Part shown: piece by piece, positions 6,766-13,440 of the stretch | Numbering within the stretch: the first letter of the stretch is position 1 | Layout: each line of letters begins with the position of its first letter | Assembly: GCA_030839105.1 (NCBI GenBank) | Contig: JAUZEI010000579.1 | Location: forward strand, 1 to 14,039 | DNA length: 14,039 nt | Reading direction: 5' to 3' | Origin: Actinomycetota bacterium | Lineage (GTDB): Bacteria > Actinomycetota > Acidimicrobiia > IMCC26256 > PALSA-610 | Program-made: the position numbers and the translations under genes | The notes under the pieces: model-generated | What the model saw: only the letters and a program-made list of their open reading frames with translations | Told to the model about the DNA's origin: nothing | Database searches by the model: none

Positions 6766-7683
6766 ATGACCTTGACCACCTCTCGCGACCTCGTGGACGT
6801 CCTCACCCCCGAGGTCGAGCGTCTGTTCGAGCGCCATCTGGCAACGACGAAATCCTGGATGCCCCACGACCTCGTGCCGTGGGAGCGGGCAGCCGAGACG
6901 TCTCCGCGTGATGCATGGCACGAGGCGGAGGCGACGCTCCCGGGCGGAGTGCGCAGCGCGCTCGTGGTCAATCTCTTGACCGAGGACAACCTCCCGTATT
7001 ACTTCGAGACGATCAACCGGATGTTCGCGAACGAGATCTGGCGGGAGTGGGCCCGACGCTGGACGGCAGAGGAGATGCGCCACGGCATCGTGATCCGCGA
7101 CTACATCACGGTCACGCACGCGGTCGACCTCGACGACCTCGAACGGGCGCGCATGCACCAGGTCTGCGGCGCGCAGGTACCGCAGCCGGACACTGCGGTC
7201 GACACGCTGGCCTATGTCGCACTGCAGGAGCTGGCGACCCGCATCTCCCACCGCAACACGGGCAACCTGCTCGAGGACGATGCCGGTTACCGCGTCATGG
7301 CGCGCGTCGCGGCGGACGAGAACCTGCACTACCTCTTCTACCGCGACCTCGTGTCCGCGGCCCTCGAGCTCGATCCGTCGGGCACCGTGTGCGCAATCGA
7401 GCGCCAGGTGCGAACGTTCGAGATGCCGGGTGTCGGGATCCCCGACTTCAACTCGCACGCAACGGCGATCGCCGCGGCGGGGATCTACGACCTCGTGTTG
7501 CACCACGATCAAGTGCTCGTTCCGGTCGTGCTCCGTCATTGGGGAATCGAGACGATCGAGGGCCTGAACGCGGAGGCCGAGCTGGCTCGGGAACGTATCG
7601 TCGGGCACATCGCGCGCATCGGTCGGATCGGCCGACGGCTGGCGGCTCGGCGCGCTCCTGTGTCGACGAACGCGTCCGCCTGA
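6766..7683 (+). CDS. Soluble diiron acyl-ACP desaturase (DesA family, PF03405)
   Basis: This 305-residue protein shows all six carboxylate and histidine ligands of the stearoyl-ACP desaturase fold. They are E73 (LTEDN), E103 and H106 (EEMRH), E155 (ALQELATRISHRN), and E185 and H188 (DENLH). Their spacing (30, 3, 49, 30, 3) is close to the plant enzyme. It should insert a cis double bond into an acyl chain carried by acyl carrier protein, using O2 and reduced ferredoxin, in the cytoplasm. Mycobacterial DesA1/DesA2 are the nearest named relatives. The double-bond position and chain length cannot be read from sequence. The start is ATG 6766, directly downstream of a strong palindrome that probably regulates it. 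It is monocistronic: divergent from the ParA-like gene and convergent with the DUF5996 gene. Confidence 0.93.
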   Translation: MTLTTSRDLVDVLTPEVERLFERHLATTKSWMPHDLVPWERAAETSPRDAWHEAEATLPGGVRSALVVNLLTEDNLPYYFETINRMFANEIWREWARRWTAEEMRHGIVIRDYITVTHAVDLDDLERARMHQVCGAQVPQPDTAVDTLAYVALQELATRISHRNTGNLLEDDAGYRVMARVAADENLHYLFYRDLVSAALELDPSGTVCAIERQVRTFEMPGVGIPDFNSHATAIAAAGIYDLVLHHDQVLVPVVLRHWGIETIEGLNAEAELARERIVGHIARIGRIGRRLAARRAPVSTNASA

Positions 7684-7710
7684 ACCACGCCGATCACTAG
7701 TCCCGGCTCC

Positions 7711-7730
7711 CGGCGCGGACGTTGGCGCCG
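7711..7730. terminator. Short GC hairpin between convergent genes
   Basis: CGGCGC (7711-7716) and GCGCCG (7725-7730) form a 6-bp stem with an 8-base loop in the 81-base gap between the convergent desaturase and DUF5996 genes. It could work as a bidirectional terminator. A stem this short is easily found by chance at this GC content. Confidence 0.25.
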
Positions 7731-7764
7731 CCTGTAACCCGGCGCGAGCTTGCAGCGGTACCGC

Positions 7765-8664
7765 TCAGTGACGTTCGAGTGCGACGCGGTCCCAACCGGC
7801 GCGCTCGGCGGCCGCTTCGTACGTGCTCTGCAGAAAATCCAGCAGTACCGCGTCCGGGTCGGCTGCCGTGCGGACAGATCGATACGGCAGCACGAACTCC
7901 CCGAGACCCGCGTCGTAGCGCGCGGAGTCGGGAACGACCGGCCAGCTCCGGAAGCCCTCGGGTTCGGGATACGCGTATGAGTAGAACGATCCTTCCTCGC
8001 TTCCACCGGGCCAGAATCCGCAGCTGCTGACCTCGTGGCTGTACGCCTCCTCCATGACCCAGTCGGCGCAGTTCGGCACGCCGCCCGGGTGCGGCGGCGC
8101 GGGCCGTCCCGAGAACCGGGTCGTCGCGAGATCGAACCCGCCCCAGAAGAAGTGCACCGGGCTGGCCTTGCCCACGAATCGGGCGCGGAAGACGCGCATG
8201 ACGCGATCCATCTGCAGCAGGGCGAGCCAGCAGCGGTGCATCGCGGCGGAGTCGTACGAGCTGTGCCGGACGTCCTCAGCGAACGGGATCGCGTCGGGGA
8301 TCTCGACGGGTCGCGCCAGGATCCGTACCTGCACGCCGAGCTCCTGCAGGGCCGTCATCGTCGCCTCGTAGAAAGAGGCAACGGTCCGTGGCTCCAATGC
8401 GACGGTCCGAAGCTGATCCTCGGTTGTGCGCAAGCGAAGTACGTGATCGATGAAGTCGAACTCGATCTCGAGCCCGACGGGCGCGTGCATCAATCCGGTC
8501 GTGAGTCCGCGCGCCGAGACGTACAGGGTGACTCCCCACCAGTGGTTCAGCCGAGGCTCGAGGGCCAGACGTACCTTCCCGACGATCTGGGTCCACATGT
8601 GCACGGTGTCCCGGGTGTCCTCCCACGGCGCCAGTGTCAGATCGGGCCAAAGTTGAGTGTTCAC
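7765..8664 (-). CDS. DUF5996 family protein, function unknown
   Basis: This 299-residue protein follows the DUF5996 pattern as I know it. It has LWPDLTLAPWEDT and HMWTQIVGKVRLAL near the N-terminus, HWWGVTLYVSARGLTT (41-56), FDFIDH (69-74) and PVEIPDAIPF (119-128). It continues with SPVHFFWGGFDLATTRFSGR (168-187), AYSHEVSSCGFWPGG (207-221), AYPEPEGF and a C-terminal LLDFLQSTYEAAAERAGWDR. It is full length. The many conserved Trp, His and Phe residues suggest an enzyme or ligand-binding protein, but no reaction is known to me. There is no signal peptide or membrane helix. The GTG at 8664 is preferred over the in-frame GTG at 8670 because AGGAG sits 5 bases before it. It is divergent from the cNMP-binding flavoprotein; a regulatory link is unproven. 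Confidence 0.88.
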   Translation of the reverse strand: MNTQLWPDLTLAPWEDTRDTVHMWTQIVGKVRLALEPRLNHWWGVTLYVSARGLTTGLMHAPVGLEIEFDFIDHVLRLRTTEDQLRTVALEPRTVASFYEATMTALQELGVQVRILARPVEIPDAIPFAEDVRHSSYDSAAMHRCWLALLQMDRVMRVFRARFVGKASPVHFFWGGFDLATTRFSGRPAPPHPGGVPNCADWVMEEAYSHEVSSCGFWPGGSEEGSFYSYAYPEPEGFRSWPVVPDSARYDAGLGEFVLPYRSVRTAADPDAVLLDFLQSTYEAAAERAGWDRVALERH

Positions 8665-8674
8665 GTCCACTCCT

Positions 8675-8686
8675 GAGTCCGGACTC
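8675..8686. promoter_or_regulatory. Perfect 12-bp palindrome just upstream of the DUF5996 gene
   Basis: GAGTCCGGACTC is a perfect dyad 10 bases upstream of the DUF5996 start codon, adjoining its AGGAG ribosome binding site. It may be an operator or a small RNA hairpin beside the ribosome binding site. The evidence is the symmetry only. Confidence 0.3.
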
Positions 8687-8810
8687 GTCGCTTGGTGCTC
8701 GACTGCTGCTGAAGTTTTCGCTTGTGCGACCCGACTACGCGCCCGCGGGATTCGAGCGGCGCGTGCTCCGCAGACGACGAGTACACACCAACTCGACGCA
8801 CTACGCCTCT

Positions 8811-8851
8811 TGTCGGAGTGTGCCGGAGTGTTGTCGGAGTGCGTCCGAGGG
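8811..8851 (+). repeat. Tandem 10-bp repeats in the leader of the redox operon
   Basis: TGTCGGAGTG (8811-8820), TGCCGGAGTG (8821-8830) and TGTCGGAGTG (8832-8841) follow one another, with a weaker fourth copy (8842-8851, 7 of 10 matches). The 10-11 base period puts the copies on the same face of the helix. They lie 26-66 bases upstream of the ATG at 8877, where an activator or repressor could bind in series. Confidence 0.6.
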
Positions 8852-8876
8852 GTGTGGAAAGGAATCGACGACCTCT

Positions 8877-10556
8877 ATGGTGAGCGTCGCGATGAGCGAG
8901 AACGATCAGTCCCCGGCGTGGCCGAAGCTCGACGACCGAACGATCGAAGAGCTCGAAGCGGTCGGCGAGGTGCGCTCGGTTACCGCCGGCGAGATCCTGT
9001 ATCGCGCCGGGGACCCGACTCCCGATTTCATCGTCGTGCTCGAAGGAGCGGCCGAGATCGTTCGCGAGGACGTTCGCGAAGGGGAAGCCGGCGACGACGT
9101 GGTCACGACCCACACCGCGCGCAACTTCCTCGGGGAGCTGAATCTTCTCACCGGTCAGCGCGCGTTCCTGACCGCGCGCGTTTCGCAGCCGGGCCGCGTT
9201 TTGGTGGTTCCGCTCTCGGATTTCCGCCGGTTGATGAGCACGCACCCCGACTTCTCCGACACGGTCTTCCGGGCCTTCGTCGAGCGGCGGAAGATCCTCC
9301 GGGCCAGTGGGGCCGCCGGAGCGATCCGCATCATCGGTTCGCGCTTCTCGCCCGACACGATGGCGTTGGTTGCGTTCGCGAATCGCGCGCGGCTCCCGCA
9401 CACCTGGATCGACCTCGAGGACATCGACGACGTTCCGGTATTCCTGGCGAGCGTCGGCGTGCGACCCCGTGACGTACCCGTCGTGTTCACTCCGACGACC
9501 ACTCTGCGAAACGCGACGCCGGGACAGTTTGCCGCGAACCTCGGCCTCACATACCAACCGCTGCCCGGTTATAGCAGTGACCTTGTCGTCGTGGGCTCCG
9601 GTCCGGCCGGACTGTCCGCGTCGCTGTACGGCGCGTCGGAAGGCCTCGAGACTCTTTCGCTCGACGCGGTGGGTCCCGGTGGCCAGGCCGGCGCGAGCTC
9701 GCGCATCGAGAACTACCTCGGTTTTCCGGACGGCGTCTCGGGCGACGAGCTCGTCACGCGCGCGGCGATCCAGGCCATGCGGCTCGGGGCGCACCTGAAC
9801 GCACCGTGCCAGGTTGCGGGTCTTCGGCTCGAAGAGGGCTTCCACGTGGTCGTGCTCGCCGACGAGAGCGAGGTCCCGAGCAAAGCGGTGATCATCGCCA
9901 CCGGCGCGCGTTACCGGCGCCTCGAGGTCGAGAACCTGGAGCAGTTCGAGGGATCGGGCGTCTACTACGCCGCGACCGAGCTCGAGGCGCGCGTGTGTCG
10001 CGGCTCCAACGCGATCGTCGTCGGCGGCGGGAACTCGGCGGGTCAGGCCGCGATCTATATGGCCCAGCAAGGCAGTCCCGTGCTGCTGGCCGTCCGTCGC
10101 CCCGCGCTCGTCGAAACCATGTCGCGCTACCTCATCGACCGAGTCGAAGCCGACGAACGCATCGAGGTCCTGTATCGCACGGAAGTCCGCGCACTCGCGG
10201 GCCGGTCGCATCTCGAGGAGGTGACACTCGAGCACAACGAGTCGGGCGAGCGCCGCACGGTCGCGTGTCAGGGGCTCTTCTGCTTCATCGGCGCGGTGCC
10301 GGCGACCGCGTGGCTCGGCGGCTGCGTCGCGCTCGATCGTTCGGGGTTCGTCCTCACCGATCGGTCCCTGCCCGACGACGTCGCGCACGGACCCGCATTC
10401 GGGGGGCGCGATCCGTTGCCGCTCGAGACCTCGGTGCCCGGGGTGTTCGCGGTCGGCGACGTGCGCAGCGGATCGATGAAGCGCGTCGCGGCTGCGGTCG
10501 GCGAAGGCTCGAGCGCGGTCCGCCAGGTCCACGAGTATCTCTCGACCCACACCTGA
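8877..10556 (+). CDS. cNMP-binding domain / thioredoxin-fold / thioredoxin-reductase-like flavoprotein fusion without CxxC
   Basis: This 559-residue protein has three parts. Residues 15-140 are a cyclic-nucleotide-binding-like beta barrel (GEILYRAGD, FIVVLEG, FLGELNLLTGQRAFLTARV). Residues 150-224 have a thioredoxin or glutaredoxin fold with the cis-Pro segment VPVVF but SRFSPDT where CxxC would be. Residues 234-559 are a TrxR-like FAD/NAD(P)H oxidoreductase with FAD motif GSGPAG (240-245), nucleotide motif GGGNSAG (383-389) and C-terminal GDVRSG (527-532). The CATC redox pair of E. coli TrxR aligns with AATE (365-368), so both cysteines are gone. It is annotated in many genomes as a thioredoxin reductase, but disulfide reduction is unlikely. 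The start is ATG 8877, with AAAGGA 13 bases upstream; ATG 8892 is an alternative. The molybdoenzyme gene follows 16 bases downstream. Confidence 0.88.
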   Translation: MVSVAMSENDQSPAWPKLDDRTIEELEAVGEVRSVTAGEILYRAGDPTPDFIVVLEGAAEIVREDVREGEAGDDVVTTHTARNFLGELNLLTGQRAFLTARVSQPGRVLVVPLSDFRRLMSTHPDFSDTVFRAFVERRKILRASGAAGAIRIIGSRFSPDTMALVAFANRARLPHTWIDLEDIDDVPVFLASVGVRPRDVPVVFTPTTTLRNATPGQFAANLGLTYQPLPGYSSDLVVVGSGPAGLSASLYGASEGLETLSLDAVGPGGQAGASSRIENYLGFPDGVSGDELVTRAAIQAMRLGAHLNAPCQVAGLRLEEGFHVVVLADESEVPSKAVIIATGARYRRLEVENLEQFEGSGVYYAATELEARVCRGSNAIVVGGGNSAGQAAIYMAQQGSPVLLAVRRPALVETMSRYLIDRVEADERIEVLYRTEVRALAGRSHLEEVTLEHNESGERRTVACQGLFCFIGAVPATAWLGGCVALDRSGFVLTDRSLPDDVAHGPAFGGRDPLPLETSVPGVFAVGDVRSGSMKRVAAAVGEGSSAVRQVHEYLSTHT

Positions 10557-10572
10557 AACGGGGAGGCCGTTC

Positions 10573-11184
10573 ATGGGCAGGTTCACGCGGGGCTTCAGCG
10601 GCCGGGGTCAGAAGGAACGCGATCTCCGTCTCCCTCCGGGTCAATACGACACGGGAGATCGGTGGCCGGTGCTGACCGCCGAGGTGACGCCGCGCGTCGA
10701 CACGGCCACGTGGTCGTTCACCGTCGATGGCCTGGTCGCGAAACCGGCGACGTGGTCGTGGGACGAGATCCACGCCTTGCCGGCGTCGACCTTCGCCGGT
10801 GACATCCACTGCGTGACCACGTGGTCGAAGCTCGGGGTGAACTTCGGAGGGGTATCGATCGACACCTTGCTCGGTGCTGCCGGTGTGCAACCGAGCGCGA
10901 CGCACGTGCTGGCGCGCTCGTCGACCGGCTACACGACGAATCTCCCTCTGGCCGATGTCACCGGGGACAAGGCTTGGGTCGCCTGGGAGTACGAGGGCAA
11001 GCCGCTCCCGGTCGAGCACGGAGGTCCGGCGCGCCTGCTCGTCCCGCATCTGTATTTCTGGAAGAGCGCCAAGTGGGTCTCCGGCCTCCAGTTGCTCGAC
11101 CACGACGAGCCGGGGTTCTGGGAGCGCAACGGTTACCACGACCGCGGCGACCCGTGGCTCGAGCAGCGTTACCAGGGTGATTGA
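10573..11184 (+). CDS. Sulfite-oxidase-like molybdopterin oxidoreductase (PF00174-type, cytoplasmic)
   Basis: This 203-residue protein consists essentially of the oxidoreductase molybdopterin-binding domain. The segment DIHCVTTWSKLG carries C80, the expected cysteine ligand of the molybdenum. The later block GGPARLLVPHLYFWKSAKWV (150-169) is typical of YuiH/MsrP-like members. There is no Tat signal, no heme domain and no dimerisation domain, so it is a minimal cytoplasmic member and not a periplasmic MsrP or full sulfite oxidase. The substrate is unknown; S- or N-oxides or sulfite are only family analogies. The start is ATG 10573, with GGGGAGG 6 bases upstream. It lies 16 bases after the cNMP flavoprotein and is followed at once by the FAD reductase, its probable electron partner. 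Confidence 0.92.
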   Translation: MGRFTRGFSGRGQKERDLRLPPGQYDTGDRWPVLTAEVTPRVDTATWSFTVDGLVAKPATWSWDEIHALPASTFAGDIHCVTTWSKLGVNFGGVSIDTLLGAAGVQPSATHVLARSSTGYTTNLPLADVTGDKAWVAWEYEGKPLPVEHGGPARLLVPHLYFWKSAKWVSGLQLLDHDEPGFWERNGYHDRGDPWLEQRYQGD

Positions 11185-11188
11185 TCTG

Positions 11189-11902
11189 GTGACTGATTCC
11201 GGGCCGCGCTCGTCGCCGTGGCAGAACGCGAAGGTCGTCGGCATCAAGGAGGAGACCGCGCGCGCGAAGTCGTTCCAGCTCGCGCTTCCGGAGCCGGCGC
11301 CGCATCTGGCCGGGCAGCACTACGTGGTCCGGCTGACTGCTCCCGATGGCTACACCGCGTCGCGGTCGTACTCGATCGCGTCGGCGCCCGGAGATCCCCG
11401 AGAGCTCGAGATCACCGTCGAGCGACTCGAAGGCGGCGAGGTGTCGACGTTCCTGCACGACGAGGTCGCGGTCGGTGACGAGCTCGACGTGCGCGGGCCT
11501 ATCGGCGGCTGGTTCGTGTGGGAGGGGGACGTGCCGGCGCTATTGGTCGGCGGCGGCTCGGGGGTAGTCCCGCTCATGGCGATGCTGCGGTATGCGCGTC
11601 TCAACGGCAAGGTCGACCTGGTGCGTCTCGTCGTCTCGGTCCGCACGCCCGAGGATCTCTACTACGCGGAGGAGATCGCCGGGCCGGAGTCGGCACTCGT
11701 CTACACGCGCGTGACACCGGCGGCGTTTCCCCGTCCGCCGGCGCGCCTCACGCCGGAGGACATTCCGCAACCGATCGCGGCGGGCACCCGCGCGTACGTG
11801 TGCGGATCTTCGGGATTCGCCGACGCCGCGAGCCACATGCTCGTCGACCTCGGCGTGCCCGCCCCGCAGGTTCGCGTCGAGCGCTTCGGTCCGTCGGGCT
11901 GA
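11189..11902 (+). CDS. FAD/NAD(P)-binding ferredoxin-reductase-type oxidoreductase
   Basis: This 237-residue flavoprotein is of the ferredoxin-NADP reductase superfamily. The FAD motif RSYS (59-62) sits in an N-terminal beta barrel. The NAD(P) domain has GGGSGVVP (121-128), CGSSGF (205-210) and the C-terminal ERFGPSG. There is no 2Fe-2S domain, so electrons must pass straight to a partner. The molybdoenzyme encoded immediately upstream is the obvious candidate. The GTG at 11189 is preferred, with AGGGTG about 9 bases upstream. GTG 11177, overlapping the upstream stop, adds only four residues. The 4-base gap implies translational coupling. It is the last gene of the operon, and nothing terminator-like is obvious downstream. 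Confidence 0.91.
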   Translation: MTDSGPRSSPWQNAKVVGIKEETARAKSFQLALPEPAPHLAGQHYVVRLTAPDGYTASRSYSIASAPGDPRELEITVERLEGGEVSTFLHDEVAVGDELDVRGPIGGWFVWEGDVPALLVGGGSGVVPLMAMLRYARLNGKVDLVRLVVSVRTPEDLYYAEEIAGPESALVYTRVTPAAFPRPPARLTPEDIPQPIAAGTRAYVCGSSGFADAASHMLVDLGVPAPQVRVERFGPSG

Positions 11903-11990
11903 GAGCGCGCCCGGCCGGTCCCGCATCAGCCGTTCGGCGTGGGGAAGGTCCGGAAGTCGGCGAAATTCGGTCCGCATAGCTCGCGGCAAC

Positions 11991-12130
11991 CACCTGCACG
12001 AAGAGTGAATCCTCGGCGTCGCGGCCTTGCAGCACGACGACGAGGCAATGGTCCCGACACGCCCCACGTCTACGACTTCGATGGCGAGATCCACGGGCTC
12101 GAAGCGATCGAGCAGCGTCACGTGGTGGCT
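11991..12130 (-). pseudogene. Frameshifted fragment of a DUF2252 gene
   Basis: On the minus strand one frame reads HHVTLLDRFEPVDLAIEV then VDVGRVGT. After a shift near 12047, another frame reads HCLVVVLQGRDAEDSLFVQV. Joined, they follow the DUF2252 core I recall: VTLLxxFxxVDxAxKVVGVGSVGT(R)CxVVLLxGRDxxDPLFLQVKEA. Only about 50 codons of a protein usually over 400 residues are recognisable. No start or continuation is visible; beyond FVQV the reading degenerates. It lies between the convergent FAD reductase and hydrolase genes. The identification is by eye. Confidence 0.55.
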
Positions 12131-12156
12131 GCGGATCGTGATGCGGCCGGGCCGAG

Positions 12157-13005
12157 TCAGGGTTTGACGAAGCGCTTGACGAACGCGAGCGCGGTGTCGG
12201 CGACCTCCCGCCAACCATGATCGATCGTCAACGAATGACCACGGCCCGGAACCTTGACGATCTCCGTGACGCCCTTGTTCCGCTTTTGCTTCTTGAACGA
12301 CGCGTTGGCGATCGCCCACGGCACCGTGTGGTCGAGCTCGCCGTCCATGATCAGCAGCGGCCCGCGGTCGGGGTTCTTCGATTTCACCTTCGCTTCCGTC
12401 CATGGATTCAAGTTCGCGGTCGCGGCCTGGAAGAGCACGGTGCCGGTTCCCGGAACGGCGTAGGTGTTGTACAGCTCATGAGCCTCGTCCTCGCTCACCG
12501 CGTTCGCGAACGCGTAGCGGAACTGCTCGTAGGTGAGGGGCACGGCGCGGTGGTGGTTCGCGGGGTTGCCGAGGACCGGGCTCGCCGACCTCAGGGCCGA
12601 GACCGGCAGTGGCAGCACACCGCGGAACGGCGCGGGGTCGAGGGCGACTGTCGCGTCCGCAACTCCGCGGCCCGCCAGGATCTGCGCGAGGAGCCCCCCG
12701 AACGAGTGCCCGATCAGCGCCGGGCGCCTGGTCAGCATCCCGATCACGTCCTGGAAGTGATCGGCGATCTGGCCGACCGTCTTCTTGGCGAAGACCTCGG
12801 GATGCGCCTTCGCTTCTTCGACGGTGTTGGGGTCGTCGGGCCAGCCCGGCGCGACGGTGGTATAGCCGGCCCCTTCGAACACCGTTCGCCACTTGTCCCA
12901 GCTGCTGGGCAGGAGCCAGAGGCCGTGCACGAAGACGATCGGTGTCAGGCCGCTCCGGTTCGCGGTGTCGATCTGCGCTTGTTCGTGATCGGTGATTTCA
13001 GCCAT
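12157..13005 (-). CDS. Alpha/beta hydrolase
   Basis: This 282-residue alpha/beta-fold hydrolase has a complete triad: nucleophile S101 in GHSFGG, acid D225 in MDGELDHTVP, and H257 in GRGHSLT. The oxyanion-loop HGLW (27-30) follows strand PIVFV. A cap of about 100 residues lies between residues 120 and 215. There is no signal peptide, so it is cytoplasmic, and the substrate is unknown. The start is ATG 13005, with GAGGAG 6 bases upstream. Its leader contains a small CCCGGT/ACCGGG stem-loop (13029-13047). It may be controlled by the DtxR-like box at 13092-13110, shared with the divergent 83-residue gene. Iron control would fit siderophore-ester hydrolysis, but nothing in the protein shows that. 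Confidence 0.92.
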   Translation of the reverse strand: MAEITDHEQAQIDTANRSGLTPIVFVHGLWLLPSSWDKWRTVFEGAGYTTVAPGWPDDPNTVEEAKAHPEVFAKKTVGQIADHFQDVIGMLTRRPALIGHSFGGLLAQILAGRGVADATVALDPAPFRGVLPLPVSALRSASPVLGNPANHHRAVPLTYEQFRYAFANAVSEDEAHELYNTYAVPGTGTVLFQAATANLNPWTEAKVKSKNPDRGPLLIMDGELDHTVPWAIANASFKKQKRNKGVTEIVKVPGRGHSLTIDHGWREVADTALAFVKRFVKP

Positions 13006-13091
13006 CGCTTGCTCCTCGTTATGAAGGTCCCGGTCACGAAAACCGGGCCCTGGGTCCCCGGTTCGGGGTTGGCAAGAGGTCCGAGGTGGAA

Positions 13092-13110
13092 TAAGGTAAG
13101 GCTTCCCTTA
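13092..13110. promoter_or_regulatory. DtxR/IdeR-like iron-box candidate in a divergent promoter region
   Basis: TAAGGTAAGGCTTCCCTTA is a 19-bp dyad with 8 of 9 symmetric pairs. Against the remembered IdeR/DtxR consensus TTAGGTTAGGCTAACCTAA it matches 14 of 19 bases, or 16 if positions 2 and 18 may be A or T. It lies 87 bases upstream of the hydrolase start (-) and 40 bases upstream of the 83-residue gene (+), and contains TAAGGT, a possible -10. Another metal or TetR-type regulator is possible. Confidence 0.5.
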
Positions 13111-13149
13111 CTTACCAGGGGCGGGTGTGCGGGCCCCGAGGAGCGCGTG

Positions 13150-13401
13150 ATGCGTCCAGCATCAAAGGCGATGGCATCGAAGCCGGCGAGAAGGGTGCGC
13201 TCCGTCGCGTCGGCCACCGCGGGCATGCGCCGCGTCGAGTTCGTGAAGATGGTCGAGTACGACCGTCCGCGGTTCTTCGTGGTCGGAGTCGGCCACCGGT
13301 TTCGCATCGAACGCGAAGTCACCACGTCGGTAGCGCTCGCGTTGATGAAGTCGCTGCCGTGTCGCTACGAGTGGAAGCGCGCCGGCAAGGAAGTGAGCTG
13401 A
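13150..13401 (+). CDS. Small basic protein of 83 residues, unrecognised
   Basis: A strong GAGGAG lies 6 bases before ATG 13150, and GTG 13147 directly precedes it in frame. The N-terminal 25 residues are Ala/Arg/Ser/Lys-rich and probably disordered. The remainder (about 26-83) alternates plausible strand and helix: RRVEFVKMVEY, PRFFVVGVGHRFRIERE, TTSVALALMKSL, CRYEWKRAG. It has one cysteine and is strongly basic overall, so it could bind nucleic acid, but no family is recognised. The start is supported by the ribosome binding site and by the dyad 40 bases upstream. An opposite-strand frame across the same region looks non-coding. Confidence 0.58.
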   Translation: MRPASKAMASKPARRVRSVASATAGMRRVEFVKMVEYDRPRFFVVGVGHRFRIEREVTTSVALALMKSLPCRYEWKRAGKEVS

Positions 13402-13440
13402 TCGTCTGCGTGCGTCATTGTCGCGCCGCAGGATCTTCAG

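Noticed and set aside
8661..10586. A 641-codon open frame on the minus strand opposite the cNMP flavoprotein
   Set aside because: Long antisense frames are common at this GC content. The translation is Arg/Asp/His/Glu-rich with no domain, whereas the plus strand has complete FAD and NAD(P) motifs.
11920..11990. Third-frame peptide CRELCGPNFADFRTFPTPNG beyond the DUF2252 fragment, resembling a Cys-rich copper-site tail
   Set aside because: Upstream in the same frame is Arg-rich noise, and the match to cytochrome oxidase subunit II is limited to a few residues; probably chance.
12217..13401. A 394-codon plus-strand frame extending the 83-residue gene upstream
   Set aside because: The upstream part is antisense to the alpha/beta hydrolase. 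The ribosome binding site at 13138-13143 and the lack of motifs favour the short start at 13150.
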